DNA from: Streptomyces venezuelae
GTDB lineage: Bacteria; Actinomycetota; Actinomycetes; Streptomycetales; Streptomycetaceae
Length of the DNA: 64,000 nucleotides
Assembly (NCBI RefSeq): GCF_008642355.1
Contig: NZ_CP029193.1
Span: forward strand, 7,154,001 to 7,218,000
Direction of reading: 5' to 3'
Part shown: piece by piece, positions 15,462 to 25,110 of the stretch
Numbering within the stretch: position 1 is the stretch's first letter
Layout: each line of letters opens with the position of its first letter
The notes under the pieces: generated by a model
What the model saw: the letters and a program-made list of their open reading frames with translations, nothing else
The model's database searches: none
Told to the model about the DNA's origin: nothing
Made by a program: the position numbers and the translations under genes

Positions 15462-17696
15462 CTACAGCTCCTTGATCCGGATGTCGCGGTACGAGATCAC
15501 ATCCGTGACACCGTGCACCTGCACCCCGAGATAACCGGACGAGTAACGCCGCCCGTCCGTGCCCGGGTCGTCGCCGCGCGGGGGCGTGAACTCCTGCCCG
15601 CCCGTGTTGTCGAACTCGTTGATCAGGACGCCGTTGCGGTAGACCGAGTAGTGCTGGTCCACCACCTTGATCTCGTAGTCGTTCCACGTGCCCTTCGGCG
15701 TGACGCCCGCGCCGGCCAGGCCGACCCGGTCGAAGCCGTAGACCGAGCCGGTCTTGTACATGTCGCCGTCGGGCCGGTCCAGTGCCTGGATCTCGTGGCC
15801 GTACTTGATGGCGACCCACTCCGGACGGGACTCCTCCGGGTGGTCGTGGACCTGCGGGAAGCGGACGAAGACGCCGCCGTTGGCGTTGCCGTTGCCCGGC
15901 GCGTCGTCCCGCCACTGGAGCTTCAGCGAGAAGTCCCCGTACTTGCGCTGCGGGAACCACAGCATGCCCATGCCCTCGACGCTGGTGCTGCTCGTGATCG
16001 AACCGTCCGCGTTCAGGCCGAACTTGCCGCCCCCGACCTGCTCCCACTTGTCCAGGGACGCCTGCGTGCCGTCGAAGAGCTTGCGGTAGCCCTCTGTCTG
16101 GCCGGGCTTGCCGATGCCGGACTGCTTGGCGGCGCGGTTGATCTTGTTGTACTCGCGCTTGTCGATCTCACCCGCCCTGAGGAGCTTGTCCGTCACGCTC
16201 TTGACGTGCTTCAGGAAGAGCGCGTGCGAGGTCCACTCCTTCTCGTCCTCGATCAACTCGCCCAACCGGCAGCGGTTGTTGGTGACCCGGTTCGGGATTC
16301 CCGTGTCGACCGTGCCCACGAACACCGTCAACCGCTCGTCGTACTCCGGGCAGTCGGGGGCCGGGACGCCACCGCCCTCGGCCACCGTGAAGGAGGCGGT
16401 CTTCGCCTCCGAGGCGTTGCCCGCCTTGTCGCTCGCCCGGTACGCCACGGTGTGGCGCCCCACGCGGTCGACGACGACCGGCGCCTCGTACGCCAGGTAG
16501 GGGCCGCCGTCCAGGGAGTACTCGACCTTGTCGACCCCCGAACCGGCGTCCGTGGCGGTGACCGTCACCTTCGCCTTCCCGAGGTAGGCACCGTCCGAGT
16601 CCTTGCTGCCCTCGACCTTCGCCGAGGTCTCCGGCGGCGTCCTGTCCTCCACGGGCGGCGCGACGACGGTGAACTCCGCGGTCTTCTCCCCCGCCTGGTT
16701 GCCCGCCTTGTCGGAGGCGCGGTAGCGGACCTTGTGGGCGCCCGCCTCGTGCACCATGACCGGCGCGGTGTACGCGGTCCACGCGCCGTCACCGATCGCG
16801 TACTCGATCTTGTTGACGCCGGAGCCGGTGTCGGACGCGGTCACCGTGACCGTCGCCATCCCGACGTACTGCCCCTGGTCGTTCTTCTCGCCGCTCACCG
16901 TGGCCGACGTCTCCGGCGGCGTCCTGTCGTCCGTCGGCGGCGCGACGACCTTGAAGTCGGCCGCCTTCTCCGCGGACACGTTGCCCGCCTTGTCGGTGGC
17001 CCGGTGGCGGATCTTGTGGGTGCCGACCTGGTCGACGACCACGGGTGCGGTGTACGGCTGCCAGGCGCCGTCCGCCCCCACCGCGTACTCGATCTTGTCG
17101 ACGCCCGAACCCTCGTCCGTCGCCGTCACGGCCACCGTCGCCGAACCCACGTAGGCGCCGTCGGCGTTGGTGGTTCCCTCGACCTTCGCCGCGGTCTGCG
17201 GAGCCGTGGTGTCCTCGCCGCCGCCCTCGGTCACGACGAGGATGCCCTGCATCGAACCGTGGCCGGGGATGGTGCAGTGGTAGCGGTAGCGGCCCGGGGT
17301 GAGCGTCACCTCGGCGGTGTGCTTGCCTCCCTTGTCGTCGTTGGGGTTGGCCATGATGTTGAGCGTGACGTCGTTGTTGTACTCCGGGTCGGAGGTGTCG
17401 AACGTCAGCGTGTGCGGCATGCCGGTCGTGTTGCCGGTCGCCTCGCTGTTCTCGAAGACGATCGTCGTCGGGCCCGCCACCGCCGTGGTCGGCGCCGACT
17501 TGTACTTGCTGATGTCGTTGTCGGCGGTCCACGTGAGCGTCTGCGCCCGCACGGACGGACCCGTGTCGTCGGGGCGGGCCACCGCCGCCGTCGACGTCAG
17601 GCCGCCGAGCACCATCAAGAGCGCGGCGAACAGCGCCGTGCACAGTCTTCGCCTCTGCGCGGCCCGTGGGGCCCGCGGCGTCCGAGATCGCATCAT
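15462..17696 (-). CDS. secreted cupredoxin / three Ig-like repeats / DUF1080 fusion
   Basis: 744 residues. After a signal peptide comes a plastocyanin-like domain (about 50-165) with MPHTLTF and YHCTIPGHGSMQG, which supply His, Cys, His and Met for type 1 copper. Three roughly 90-residue OmpL47/Ig-like repeats follow, each with ATDxGSGVDKIEY-like and RASDKAGN blocks. A Cys-containing linker leads to a C-terminal DUF1080 domain (about 548-744; GYRKLFDGT, GGVFVRFP, DYEIKVV), a LamG-like fold found in 3-keto-disaccharide hydrolases. The ATG overlaps the upstream dehydrogenase stop (ATGA), so the two proteins are made together. Predicted extracellular carbohydrate/redox protein; reaction unknown. 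Confidence 0.85.
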   Translation of the reverse strand: MMRSRTPRAPRAAQRRRLCTALFAALLMVLGGLTSTAAVARPDDTGPSVRAQTLTWTADNDISKYKSAPTTAVAGPTTIVFENSEATGNTTGMPHTLTFDTSDPEYNNDVTLNIMANPNDDKGGKHTAEVTLTPGRYRYHCTIPGHGSMQGILVVTEGGGEDTTAPQTAAKVEGTTNADGAYVGSATVAVTATDEGSGVDKIEYAVGADGAWQPYTAPVVVDQVGTHKIRHRATDKAGNVSAEKAADFKVVAPPTDDRTPPETSATVSGEKNDQGQYVGMATVTVTASDTGSGVNKIEYAIGDGAWTAYTAPVMVHEAGAHKVRYRASDKAGNQAGEKTAEFTVVAPPVEDRTPPETSAKVEGSKDSDGAYLGKAKVTVTATDAGSGVDKVEYSLDGGPYLAYEAPVVVDRVGRHTVAYRASDKAGNASEAKTASFTVAEGGGVPAPDCPEYDERLTVFVGTVDTGIPNRVTNNRCRLGELIEDEKEWTSHALFLKHVKSVTDKLLRAGEIDKREYNKINRAAKQSGIGKPGQTEGYRKLFDGTQASLDKWEQVGGGKFGLNADGSITSSTSVEGMGMLWFPQRKYGDFSLKLQWRDDAPGNGNANGGVFVRFPQVHDHPEESRPEWVAIKYGHEIQALDRPDGDMYKTGSVYGFDRVGLAGAGVTPKGTWNDYEIKVVDQHYSVYRNGVLINEFDNTGGQEFTPPRGDDPGTDGRRYSSGYLGVQVHGVTDVISYRDIRIKEL

Positions 17697-20218
17697 CCCG
17701 CCTTCCTGGCCAGGTCGTCGGCGGCCGGAGTCGGCGCCCCGCCCTTGTACGTCACGCGCCACAGCGCCGACTTGGAGTCCGAGGTGAAGAAGCCGCGCCC
17801 GTAGTCGAGGACGTACAGCGAACCGTCCGGCGCGAACTTCCAGTCCATGAGGTTCTTGATGCCGTCGTTGCCGATCGGAATGATCTTCTTCAGCGACTCG
17901 GCGTGGACGGGCAGGCCGCCCTTGCCGACCGTCTTCGGGTCGGTCACCACCGCGTGCCGCGGCTGGTCGGAGTCGTAGAAGTCACCGACGAACCACTTGC
18001 CGTCCCAGTACGCGGGCCACTTGTCGGCGCTCGTGCTCGTCGCGTCGTACCGGTAGACCGGACCGTTCATCGTGGCCTGGCCGCCGCCCTTGAGCCACGG
18101 CAGGAGGATCTTCTGCTCCGCCGTCTTGTAGCTCGGCACGCCCTTGGCGTCGCGCGGATAGTCGACGCCGCCGCCCTGCGGCGAGTACCAGATGTTGTTC
18201 GGCTCGGCCGGCGGGATGTTGACGAGGCCGTCGTTGTTCGGCGACTCGTTCTTGAGGTTCTTGCAGTCGTACCAGCCCAGCGGCTTCGACGGGTCCGGCA
18301 GGTTGCGGTCGCGGTAGGGCTGGTTGTTGCCCATGCAGTACGGCCAGCCGCGGTTGGAGGCGTGGGTGATCGCCGCGAACGTGTCGTACTTCGCCGGGCC
18401 CCAGGTCGTCGACGGCGCACCCGCGTCCGGTCCCACCCAGCCCGCGTACAGCGTGTCCGTCTTCTTGTCGACACTGATGCGCGCCGGGTTCCTGACGCCC
18501 ATCACATAGATCTCGCCGCGCGTCTTGCCGCCGCCCTCGTCCGGCTCCTTGCCGGTGAACAGGTTGCCCTCGGGGAGCGTGTACGTCCCGTCGGGCTCCG
18601 GGTGGATGCGCAGGATCTTGCCGTTGAGGTTGTTGGTGTTGCCGGCCGTGCGGCGCGCGTCGGCGAACGAGACGCCCTTGAAGTTCGGCTGCGGGTTGTT
18701 GCCCGAGTAACCGTCCGAGAACTGCGAGGAGTTGTTGTCACCCGTCGCGATGTAGAGGTTGTCCTTGGAGTCCCAGGCCATCCCGCCGCCCGCGTGGCAG
18801 CAGCTGTGGATCTGCACCGGCCACTTCAGGAGCACCTTCTCACTGCCCATGTCGAGCTTGCCCGTGCCGTGGTCGTAGGTGAACCGGGAGACGTAGCGCT
18901 GCGCCATGTGCGTCTCGCGGTTGATCTTCGAGTGGGGCGTGTAGTGCAGGTACACCCACCCGTTCTGCTCGAACTTCGGGTCGAGCTCGATGCCGAGGAG
19001 GCCCTCCTCGACCTTGATCAGCTCGTCGCCGCCGCCCTTGTTGCCGAAGACGGTCAGCGCGCCCGCCAGCGTCGACTTCCTGGTCTTCGGGTCGTAGACG
19101 TGGATCTCGCCCGTGCCCTTGCCGATGTCCGGGTTGTTCCAGTCGGTGATGACGGGCTGCGAGGAGTCCGCGCCGCCGCGGCCGATGTGGAAGACCTTGC
19201 CGTCGGGCGCGGTGACCAGGCCGTGCGGCTCGCCGATCTGGTCGTTCCTGCCCGGCTGGTTGGCCTGCGTGAGGCGCTCCGCCTTGTAGTTGGCGTTGAT
19301 CGTCGCCCGGCAGTCGGCGCGCGCGATGCGCGTGGTCCACAGCAGGGCGCCCCGCAGGTGGCTGCGGAAGTCCGCCTCGTCGTACGAGGCCGCCGTGCCG
19401 CCCATGCCCGTGTAGAAGGAGCGTCCGCCGTCGTAGTCGCGGCACCAGGACACGGGGTGGTCCCAGCCGTTCTTGCCCGCGCCCGGCTGGTACGTCGACT
19501 CGCGGACGCGGGCGACCGTGTGGACGTCGCCCGAGGGGTTCTTCGTCCAGTTCAGCCACCGGTCAGGGCGCTTCCACTGGAGCGGCAGGCTCTTGGTCGC
19601 CGGGTGCTCGCGGTCGCCGACCTCGACGGTGGCGCGCTGGACGTCCGTCGGGCTCGCGTCGGCGGGACGGGCGCCGATCAGGCCGGTGAACCAGGATGAG
19701 TACGGCTCGGCGCGGGCGGCGTCGTGGATGCCGAGGAAGCCGCCGCCGGCCTCCATGTAGGCCTCCAGGCCCGCCTCCTGCTCGGCGTCGAGGACGTCAC
19801 CGCCGCCGGTGAGGAAGGCGACGGCGTTGAACTTGCCGAGCTTGCGCTCCTTGGTGAAGACGGACGCGTCGTCCGTCGCCACGATCTTGAACCGTTCGGC
19901 CGCCGGGCCCGACCGGCCGATCTTCTCGATGGCCTCGATGCCCGCGTTGACGACGGGCGACTCGTCGCCGTCCGCCGCAGAGCCGTGGAAGACCAGGACC
20001 TTGACGTCGGCCCCGCCGGGCGGCGAGGGCAGGGACATCGTTGTCAACTCCGGTTCCGGGTACGGCCGCGCGGACGCGGCCTGCGCGGAGAGCGCCCCGG
20101 TGACCAGGGCACCGGACAGCAGCGCGGCCACCAGGGCCCGCCGCCTGCCGTCCGGTCTGCGTCGAGATCTGCTCAACCCTCGTACGGTCAAGGGCTCTTG
20201 ATGCGGTGTGCGCCGCAT
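17693..20218 (-). CDS. secreted ThuA-domain / glucose-sorbosone dehydrogenase fusion
   Basis: 841 residues with a Sec-type signal (SGALVTGALSAQAASA). A ThuA-like domain follows (about 70-300; VKVLVFHGSAADGDESPVV, GGGFLGIHDAA), then a six-bladed propeller of the PQQ-type glucose/sorbosone dehydrogenase family (EPHGLVTAPDGKVFHIGR, EEGLLGIELDPKF, GDNNSSQF, GVRNPARI). ThuA proteins occur in 3-keto-sugar and trehalose catabolism. ThuA-GSDH-DUF1080 neighbourhoods suggest oxidation and cleavage of extracellular glycosides. Start ATG 20218 is preferred over GTG 20230. Cofactor and substrate are not proven by sequence. Confidence 0.85.
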   Translation of the reverse strand: MRRTPHQEPLTVRGLSRSRRRPDGRRRALVAALLSGALVTGALSAQAASARPYPEPELTTMSLPSPPGGADVKVLVFHGSAADGDESPVVNAGIEAIEKIGRSGPAAERFKIVATDDASVFTKERKLGKFNAVAFLTGGGDVLDAEQEAGLEAYMEAGGGFLGIHDAARAEPYSSWFTGLIGARPADASPTDVQRATVEVGDREHPATKSLPLQWKRPDRWLNWTKNPSGDVHTVARVRESTYQPGAGKNGWDHPVSWCRDYDGGRSFYTGMGGTAASYDEADFRSHLRGALLWTTRIARADCRATINANYKAERLTQANQPGRNDQIGEPHGLVTAPDGKVFHIGRGGADSSQPVITDWNNPDIGKGTGEIHVYDPKTRKSTLAGALTVFGNKGGGDELIKVEEGLLGIELDPKFEQNGWVYLHYTPHSKINRETHMAQRYVSRFTYDHGTGKLDMGSEKVLLKWPVQIHSCCHAGGGMAWDSKDNLYIATGDNNSSQFSDGYSGNNPQPNFKGVSFADARRTAGNTNNLNGKILRIHPEPDGTYTLPEGNLFTGKEPDEGGGKTRGEIYVMGVRNPARISVDKKTDTLYAGWVGPDAGAPSTTWGPAKYDTFAAITHASNRGWPYCMGNNQPYRDRNLPDPSKPLGWYDCKNLKNESPNNDGLVNIPPAEPNNIWYSPQGGGVDYPRDAKGVPSYKTAEQKILLPWLKGGGQATMNGPVYRYDATSTSADKWPAYWDGKWFVGDFYDSDQPRHAVVTDPKTVGKGGLPVHAESLKKIIPIGNDGIKNLMDWKFAPDGSLYVLDYGRGFFTSDSKSALWRVTYKGGAPTPAADDLARKAG

Positions 20219-20313
20219 GAGTACACCCACCCCTCGTCGGTCACAGCAACAGCGCCGACGAAGCTAGACCTCTTTTCGCAACTCGCCAATAGGTATCACC
20301 GCGATAGCACCAA

Positions 20314-20340
20314 CTTTGTCCTGCGTGTGGATAAACAAAG
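20314..20340. promoter_or_regulatory. inverted repeat CTTTGT/ACAAAG between divergent redox genes
   Basis: CTTTGT (20314-20319) and ACAAAG (20335-20340) are exact complements 15 nt apart, in an unusually AT-rich stretch between the dehydrogenase operon and the laccase gene. A shared operator or a promoter pair is possible. Confidence 0.4.
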
Positions 20341-20417
20341 ATCCGGCCGATACCGTGTGGCCGTCCCCGGGGCCTCCCGCGCCCCGTCAGTCTCCGTACC
20401 GCAGTGGGGAGTTCGTC

Positions 20418-21479
20418 ATGGACCGATCGAACCGACGGGATCTGGACAGGCGCAGCTTCAACCGTCGGATGCTCGTCGGCGGCGCGGCAGCGGCGGCGGG
20501 GGTGACATCGTTGTCGGTGGCGGGCGCGCCCGACGCGAGGACGGCCGAGGCGCCGCCGAGAACCGCCCCCGCGGGAGGCGAGGTCAAGCGCATCAAGATG
20601 TACGCGGAGAAGCTCCCCGACGGGCAGATGGGGTACGGCCTGGAGAAGGGCAAGGCGTCCATCCCCGGCCCGCTCATCGAGCTGAACGAGGGCGACACGC
20701 TGCACATCGAGTTCGAGAACACGATGGACGTCGACGCGAGCCTGCACGTGCACGGCATGGACTACGAGATCTCCAGCGACGGCACGAGGCACACCAGGAG
20801 CCATGTGGAGCCCGGCGGCAAGCGCACCTACACCTGGCGCACGCACAAGCCCGGCCGCCGCAAGGACGGCACCTGGCGCCCCGGCACGGCGGGCTACTGG
20901 CACTACCACGACCACGTGGTCGGCACGGACCACGGCACCACGGGCGTGCGCAAGGGGCTCTACGGCGCACTCGTCGTGCGGCGCAAGGGCGACCTGCTGC
21001 CCGACAAGACGTTCACCGTCGTGTTCAACGACATGACGATCAACAACAAGGCGGGTCACGACGCCCCCGCGTTCGAGGCGACCGTGGGCGACCGCGTCGA
21101 GTTCGTCTCGATCACCCACGGCGAGTACTACCACACGTTCCACGTGCACGGTCACCGCTGGGCGGACAACCGCACGGGCCTGCTGACCGGCCCCGACGAC
21201 CCGAGCCAGATCCTCGACGACAAGATCACGGGCCCGGGCGACTCCTTCGGCTTCCAGGTCATCGCGGGGGAGGGGGTGGGGGCCGGGGCGTGGATGTACC
21301 ACTGCCACGTCCAGAGCCACTCGGACATGGGGATGGCGGGGCTGTTCCTGGTGAAGAAGGCGGACGGGACGATTCCGGACTATGAGCCGCACCATGCGGG
21401 GGCGTCGAAGTCGCCGAAGTCCTCGAAGCCGGCGGAGTCACCCGACGCATCGGATCCGTCCGGAGGGCACCACCATTAG
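20418..21479 (+). CDS. small two-domain laccase (multicopper oxidase, SLAC type)
   Basis: 353 residues including a Tat-like N-terminus ([12 protein letters not shown] followed by an Ala-rich core). All multicopper motifs are present: HVHG (110-113), HYHDH (162-166), HTFHVHGH (239-246) and [10 protein letters not shown] (295-304, with type 1 Cys296 and Met304). The length fits the trimeric two-domain laccase SLAC (SCO6712). It oxidises phenols and transfers electrons to O2. The ATG follows GTGGGGAG. The His/Ser/Pro-rich tail ending GGHHH is extra. Neighbouring pca genes could use phenolic acids released by it; that is inference. Confidence 0.93.
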   Translation: MDRSNRRDLDRRSFNRRMLVGGAAAAAGVTSLSVAGAPDARTAEAPPRTAPAGGEVKRIKMYAEKLPDGQMGYGLEKGKASIPGPLIELNEGDTLHIEFENTMDVDASLHVHGMDYEISSDGTRHTRSHVEPGGKRTYTWRTHKPGRRKDGTWRPGTAGYWHYHDHVVGTDHGTTGVRKGLYGALVVRRKGDLLPDKTFTVVFNDMTINNKAGHDAPAFEATVGDRVEFVSITHGEYYHTFHVHGHRWADNRTGLLTGPDDPSQILDDKITGPGDSFGFQVIAGEGVGAGAWMYHCHVQSHSDMGMAGLFLVKKADGTIPDYEPHHAGASKSPKSSKPAESPDASDPSGGHHH

Positions 21480-22956
21480 TTCGCGTCGGCGCGCAGCCCC
21501 TCCCTGAGCCGGGAGAGCATCTCGGCGAGGTCGTCCGGGTCCGGGCAGCCGTCCGGCTCCGCGCAGCGGTCGGTCCAGCCGGAGGCTTCCAGCCGCTCCA
21601 GGCGTTCGAGGACGCGGGGGCGGATGTCGTCGGGCAGTCGGAACCCGTCGTCCACCGCGGCGAACAGGCAGGCCGCCACGAACCCCCAGTGGGCGTCGGG
21701 GGACGCGAGCTCGTGGAGCAGCCGGTCGTACGCGTCCGGGATGTTCCGTGCGAGGGCGTCGCGGAAGCTGACCGCGCGGAGGGCCGGGACCGACGAGTCG
21801 GCGTGTCGCTGCAGCGCGTCGGTGACGGCTCCGGCGTTGCGTTCCTCGGCGCAGTCGAGACCGGCGAGCGCCCGCGCGGCGGCGACCCGGACGACGGTCT
21901 CTTCGTCGTGGTCGAGGAGCCCGACGAGCCCCTCCACGGCCTCGCCCTCCACGGGGGAACCCGCGGCCATCGGGTTGAGGCCGTCGGCGGCGGCGCCGCG
22001 CACGTCGGCGTCGGGGTGCCGCAGGGCTTCGAGGAACAGCGCGTACGGTGGCTCGTCCAGGGGCTTGTGCATCTGGAGCTCGTCGTAGCAGCGCAACACC
22101 TCCGCCAGGACGCGGGGGCCGGGCCGCCCCCGGCCAGCCGGTCGAGGGCGCGTCGGACCGGTCCGTACCGGAGTGTGTCGTTGAACAGCAGCAGGTCCGA
22201 GAGCAGGTCGACGCCGAGGGTGCTGCGGTCCGGGTCCCGGTCGGCGCAGAGTCCGAGGGCCTCGTCGATGAGCAGGCCGACCTGGGCGCGCTCGCTCCAC
22301 GACTCCCCGCCGGCGGCCCGCGCGAGGCCGCCCACAATGTCGGTGCGCTCCTTGGAGCCCGGGGCGAGGGGCAGCGCCTCGGCGAGCAGGGACTGCGCCC
22401 GCCCCCGCAGCCGGTCCGCGTCCTCCGCACCCAGCGGTTCGTTCCTGCGCACGACGAGCGACGCCAGCATCACGGCGAAGTCGAACGCCAGATCGCGATG
22501 GAAGTCCCCGGGCCGTCCGACCCCGTCGAGCCCCTGCGGGGTCCAGCCCTGCCCGCGCAGATACGTGAGGCGTTCCCGCATGTCGTCCTGGATGTCCTCG
22601 CCGACCTCCCGCAGGACCGGCGGCCCGCCGAGCTCCTCGACGAACCCGGTCCACGCCCGCAGGAAGCCCTCGGGGTCGTCCAGGTGCCCGGCGACGATCC
22701 CCTCCACGCGCTGCCGCACCCCGGCGTCGCGCCGCAGCGCGGCACAGAAACCGTCGACGACGGTCTCGTGGAAGTCGTCCGTCCACGGCTCGCGCGCCAC
22801 GGCGGCTGCCAGTTCCCGGAGCGCCCACTCCAGCTCGGCGCCCTCGGCGGCGGCGAGGGCCGCCTTGCCACGGACGGCCACGTCCGGGTCCCGCAGAGCG
22901 ACCCCCAGCTCCTGGTGCAACTCGGCCGGCCTGCGCTCTCTCCGCTTCTTGAACAC
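21476..22956 (-). pseudogene. HEAT-repeat protein gene with a frameshift near 22125
   Basis: The GTG at 22956 opens MFKKRRERRPAELHQELGV and about 277 residues of Leu/Ala-rich helical repeats (RDPDVAVRGKAALAAAEGAE and others). The frame turns to Arg/Thr/Ser nonsense after ALDRLAGGG. The continuation VLAEVLRCYDELQMHKPLDE and more HEAT-like units (HPDADVRGAAADGLNPMAAG, DHDEETVVRVAAARALAGLD) are in the -1 frame and end at 21476. One base seems missing in the G/C run near 22110-22140. If repaired the protein would have about 490 residues. Function unknown; HEAT repeats bind proteins. The stop overlaps the laccase stop by 4 nt. Confidence 0.7.
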
Positions 22957-22974
22957 GGGGGCAGGGTACGCAGG

Positions 22975-23829
22975 TCAGGTGCCCTGAGGCAGCACGGTTC
23001 GCGGTCGCCGCCGGGCGGTGGGTGCGAGGAGGGCGCGGAGATCGGTGACGCGGTACCCGCGCCCGACGACCGCGTCGAGAATCCGCGGCAGGGCCCGGGC
23101 GTCGAGCACGTCCGTCCGCCCCTCGGAGGCACCCACGTGCAGCTGAAGGATCGCTCCGGGGCGCAGGGCGTCCACGGCCCTGCGCACCGCGCGGTCCACC
23201 GTCATGCCGCCCTCGGTTCCCTTCCACCCGTTGGTGTCGGCCGTGTACTCGATGTCCGCGAACCCCAGCTCGTTGACCTCCCTGATGTGGCCGGGGGCGG
23301 TCTCGCCGTAGGGGAAACGGAAGAACGGGGTCAGCGCGGCACCCGCACCGGCCGCGCGCAGGGCGCGGTCCGCGGCCCGCACCTCGCGCCGCCGCCCGGC
23401 GGCGGTCAGGTCCTTGAAGCGGGGGTGGCTGAAGGAGTGGTTGCCCAGGCCGTGTCCCGCGGCCACCACCCGCCGCACCACCCGCGGGTGCCGGTCGGCG
23501 AAGTCGCCGGTGAGGAAGAACGTGGCGGGCGCGTGCCGACGGCCGAGCTCGGCGAGCATCCGGCCGAGGCCCGCGTCGTTCCAGGCCGCGTTGAAGGTCA
23601 CCGCGACCACTCGCTCGCGTGTGGCGATGACCCGGTTCTCCGACCCGAACAGGGCCCGCAGCCTCCTCTCGTCCACGGGTGCCGGTGTGTGCCGCAGGGC
23701 GGCATGGGCCGGTGCGGCGGTCTCGGGCCCCGGGGCCCGCCATTCGGCGGCGAGCAGCCCGGCGGCGGCCACGCCGAGCATCCGGCGGGACACGGGGCGG
23801 TTCAGGGCGACGGCGGAAGGAGTTCTCAT
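22975..23829 (-). CDS. secreted polysaccharide deacetylase-like protein (NodB/CE4 fold)
   Basis: 284 residues with an Arg-rich signal (VSRRMLGVAAAGLLAAEW). CE4 motifs: TFNAAWND in place of the usual TFDDG, HSFSHP (motif 2, metal His pair), RFPYGE (motif 3) and ILQLHVG (motif 5). The first Asp, normally the general base, is Asn; I recall TFNAAW in related actinobacterial proteins, so the subfamily may be non-canonical. A role on peptidoglycan or an exopolysaccharide is likely. It is divergent from the LacI regulator. Confidence 0.82.
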   Translation of the reverse strand: MRTPSAVALNRPVSRRMLGVAAAGLLAAEWRAPGPETAAPAHAALRHTPAPVDERRLRALFGSENRVIATRERVVAVTFNAAWNDAGLGRMLAELGRRHAPATFFLTGDFADRHPRVVRRVVAAGHGLGNHSFSHPRFKDLTAAGRRREVRAADRALRAAGAGAALTPFFRFPYGETAPGHIREVNELGFADIEYTADTNGWKGTEGGMTVDRAVRRAVDALRPGAILQLHVGASEGRTDVLDARALPRILDAVVGRGYRVTDLRALLAPTARRRPRTVLPQGT

Positions 23830-24010
23830 GCCCTCGTGATCGGCCGGCCGATGCCCGGCCTTGAGTGGCCCCACGTGTCCCGCCGTGAGGGGCCCCACGA
23901 CGGTCGGACGCCCCCCTCGACCTCGAATCCTCCCCGAACCCTCCACGCGCATCTCCGGCCACCCATACGGAAAGATGCCTCCTGACATCGTCAGGGAGGA
24001 GTGACCGAAG

Positions 24011-25072
24011 GTGACCGAGGAACCGCGTCCCACTCTGGAGGCCGTGGCCGCTCGTGCCGGGGTGTCCAGGGCCACCGTCTCGCGCGTCGTCAACGGGGAC
24101 CCGGGGGTGCGGGAGGTGCTCGCGGAGAAGGTGCGGCGGGTCGTCGACGAGCTCGGGTACGTGCCCAACCGGGCCGCCCGGAGCCTCGTCACGCGGCGCC
24201 ACGACGCGGTCGCCGTGGTGATCGCCGAGCCCGAGACGCGGGTCTTCGCCGACCCGTTCTTCGCGCTGCAACTGCGCGGCATCAGCAAGGAGTTGACGGC
24301 GCACGACATTCAGCTCGTGCTGCTGCTCACCGAGGGGCGGGACGATCACGAGCGGGTCGGGCGGTACCTCGCGGGCGGGCACGTCGACGGCGCGCTCGTC
24401 TTCTCGCTGCACCTGGACGACCCGCTGCCCGGCATCATCCGCCGCGCCGGGGTCCCGACGGTCTTCGGCGGGCGCCCCGGCTGGCCCCAGGCGGAGGGCG
24501 GCGGGCCGGACGCGCCCTACGTCGACTGCGACAACCGGGGCGGGGCGCGGGACGCGGTGCGACACCTGGTCGGTCTCGGGCGGCGCCGTATCGCGCACAT
24601 CACCGGTGCCCTCGACCAGACCTCCGCGGTCGACCGGCTCGACGGGTACCGCGACGCGCTGCCCGACGTCGACCCCGCACTGATCGCCGAGGGCGACTTC
24701 ACCCCGGCGGGCGGGGAGCGCGCGATGCGGGAACTCCTCGACCGTACGCCCCAGTTGGACGCCGTTTTCGCGGCCAACGACCTGACCGCGTCCGGCGCCC
24801 TCCGGGTGCTCCGTGAGCGGGGCCGCAGGGTGCCCGACGACGTGGCGGTGGTCGGCTTCGACGACATGCTCCCGGTCGCCGAGCAGACCGAACCGCCCCT
24901 CACCACGGTCCGTCAGGACATCGAGGAGATGGGGCGGTTGATGGCAGGAATGCTGCTCCAGGGGAGGGCAGGTCAGGAGCGCGGGACCGGTGCGGAGGGG
25001 GAGGCGGAGAGCGGCGCCGGGCCCGCCGGTGTGGTCCTGCCGACGTCCCTGGTGCGCCGCGCCTCCGCGTAA
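24011..25072 (+). CDS. LacI-family transcriptional regulator
   Basis: 353 residues. An N-terminal HTH (PTLEAVAARAGVSRATVSRV) and hinge (LGYVPNRAARSLVTRR) are followed by a periplasmic-binding-protein-like effector domain (GALVFSLHLDDP, FAANDLTASGALRVL, VVGFDDMLPVAEQT). The GTG at 24011 is in frame with the HTH; a GTG at 24001 is not. It is convergent with a beta-1,3-glucanase gene that has a perfect LacI-type palindrome upstream, so that gene is the best target. Likely effector: a beta-glucan oligosaccharide (inferred). Confidence 0.9.
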   Translation: MTEEPRPTLEAVAARAGVSRATVSRVVNGDPGVREVLAEKVRRVVDELGYVPNRAARSLVTRRHDAVAVVIAEPETRVFADPFFALQLRGISKELTAHDIQLVLLLTEGRDDHERVGRYLAGGHVDGALVFSLHLDDPLPGIIRRAGVPTVFGGRPGWPQAEGGGPDAPYVDCDNRGGARDAVRHLVGLGRRRIAHITGALDQTSAVDRLDGYRDALPDVDPALIAEGDFTPAGGERAMRELLDRTPQLDAVFAANDLTASGALRVLRERGRRVPDDVAVVGFDDMLPVAEQTEPPLTTVRQDIEEMGRLMAGMLLQGRAGQERGTGAEGEAESGAGPAGVVLPTSLVRRASA

Positions 25073-25110
25073 GGGGTCTTGCGGAAAAGTCGCGAAGGGC
25101 GTGTCGGGAT

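Noticed and set aside
15462..17696. Tandem repeats as a CRISPR-like or mobile repeat
   Set aside because: They are three coding Ig-like domains inside one protein, diverged in sequence and about 270 bp each.
23981..23995. CCTGACATCGTCAGG as a LacI autoregulatory site
   Set aside because: The arms are separated by three bases with no central CG, unlike LacI-family operators. It overlaps the ribosome-binding site and may only be an mRNA hairpin.
21476..24598. Single minus-strand frame of about 1040 codons joining the deacetylase and HEAT regions
   Set aside because: Only its last ~216 codons look like protein (the second half of the HEAT gene). The remainder is shadow of the deacetylase and LacI regions.
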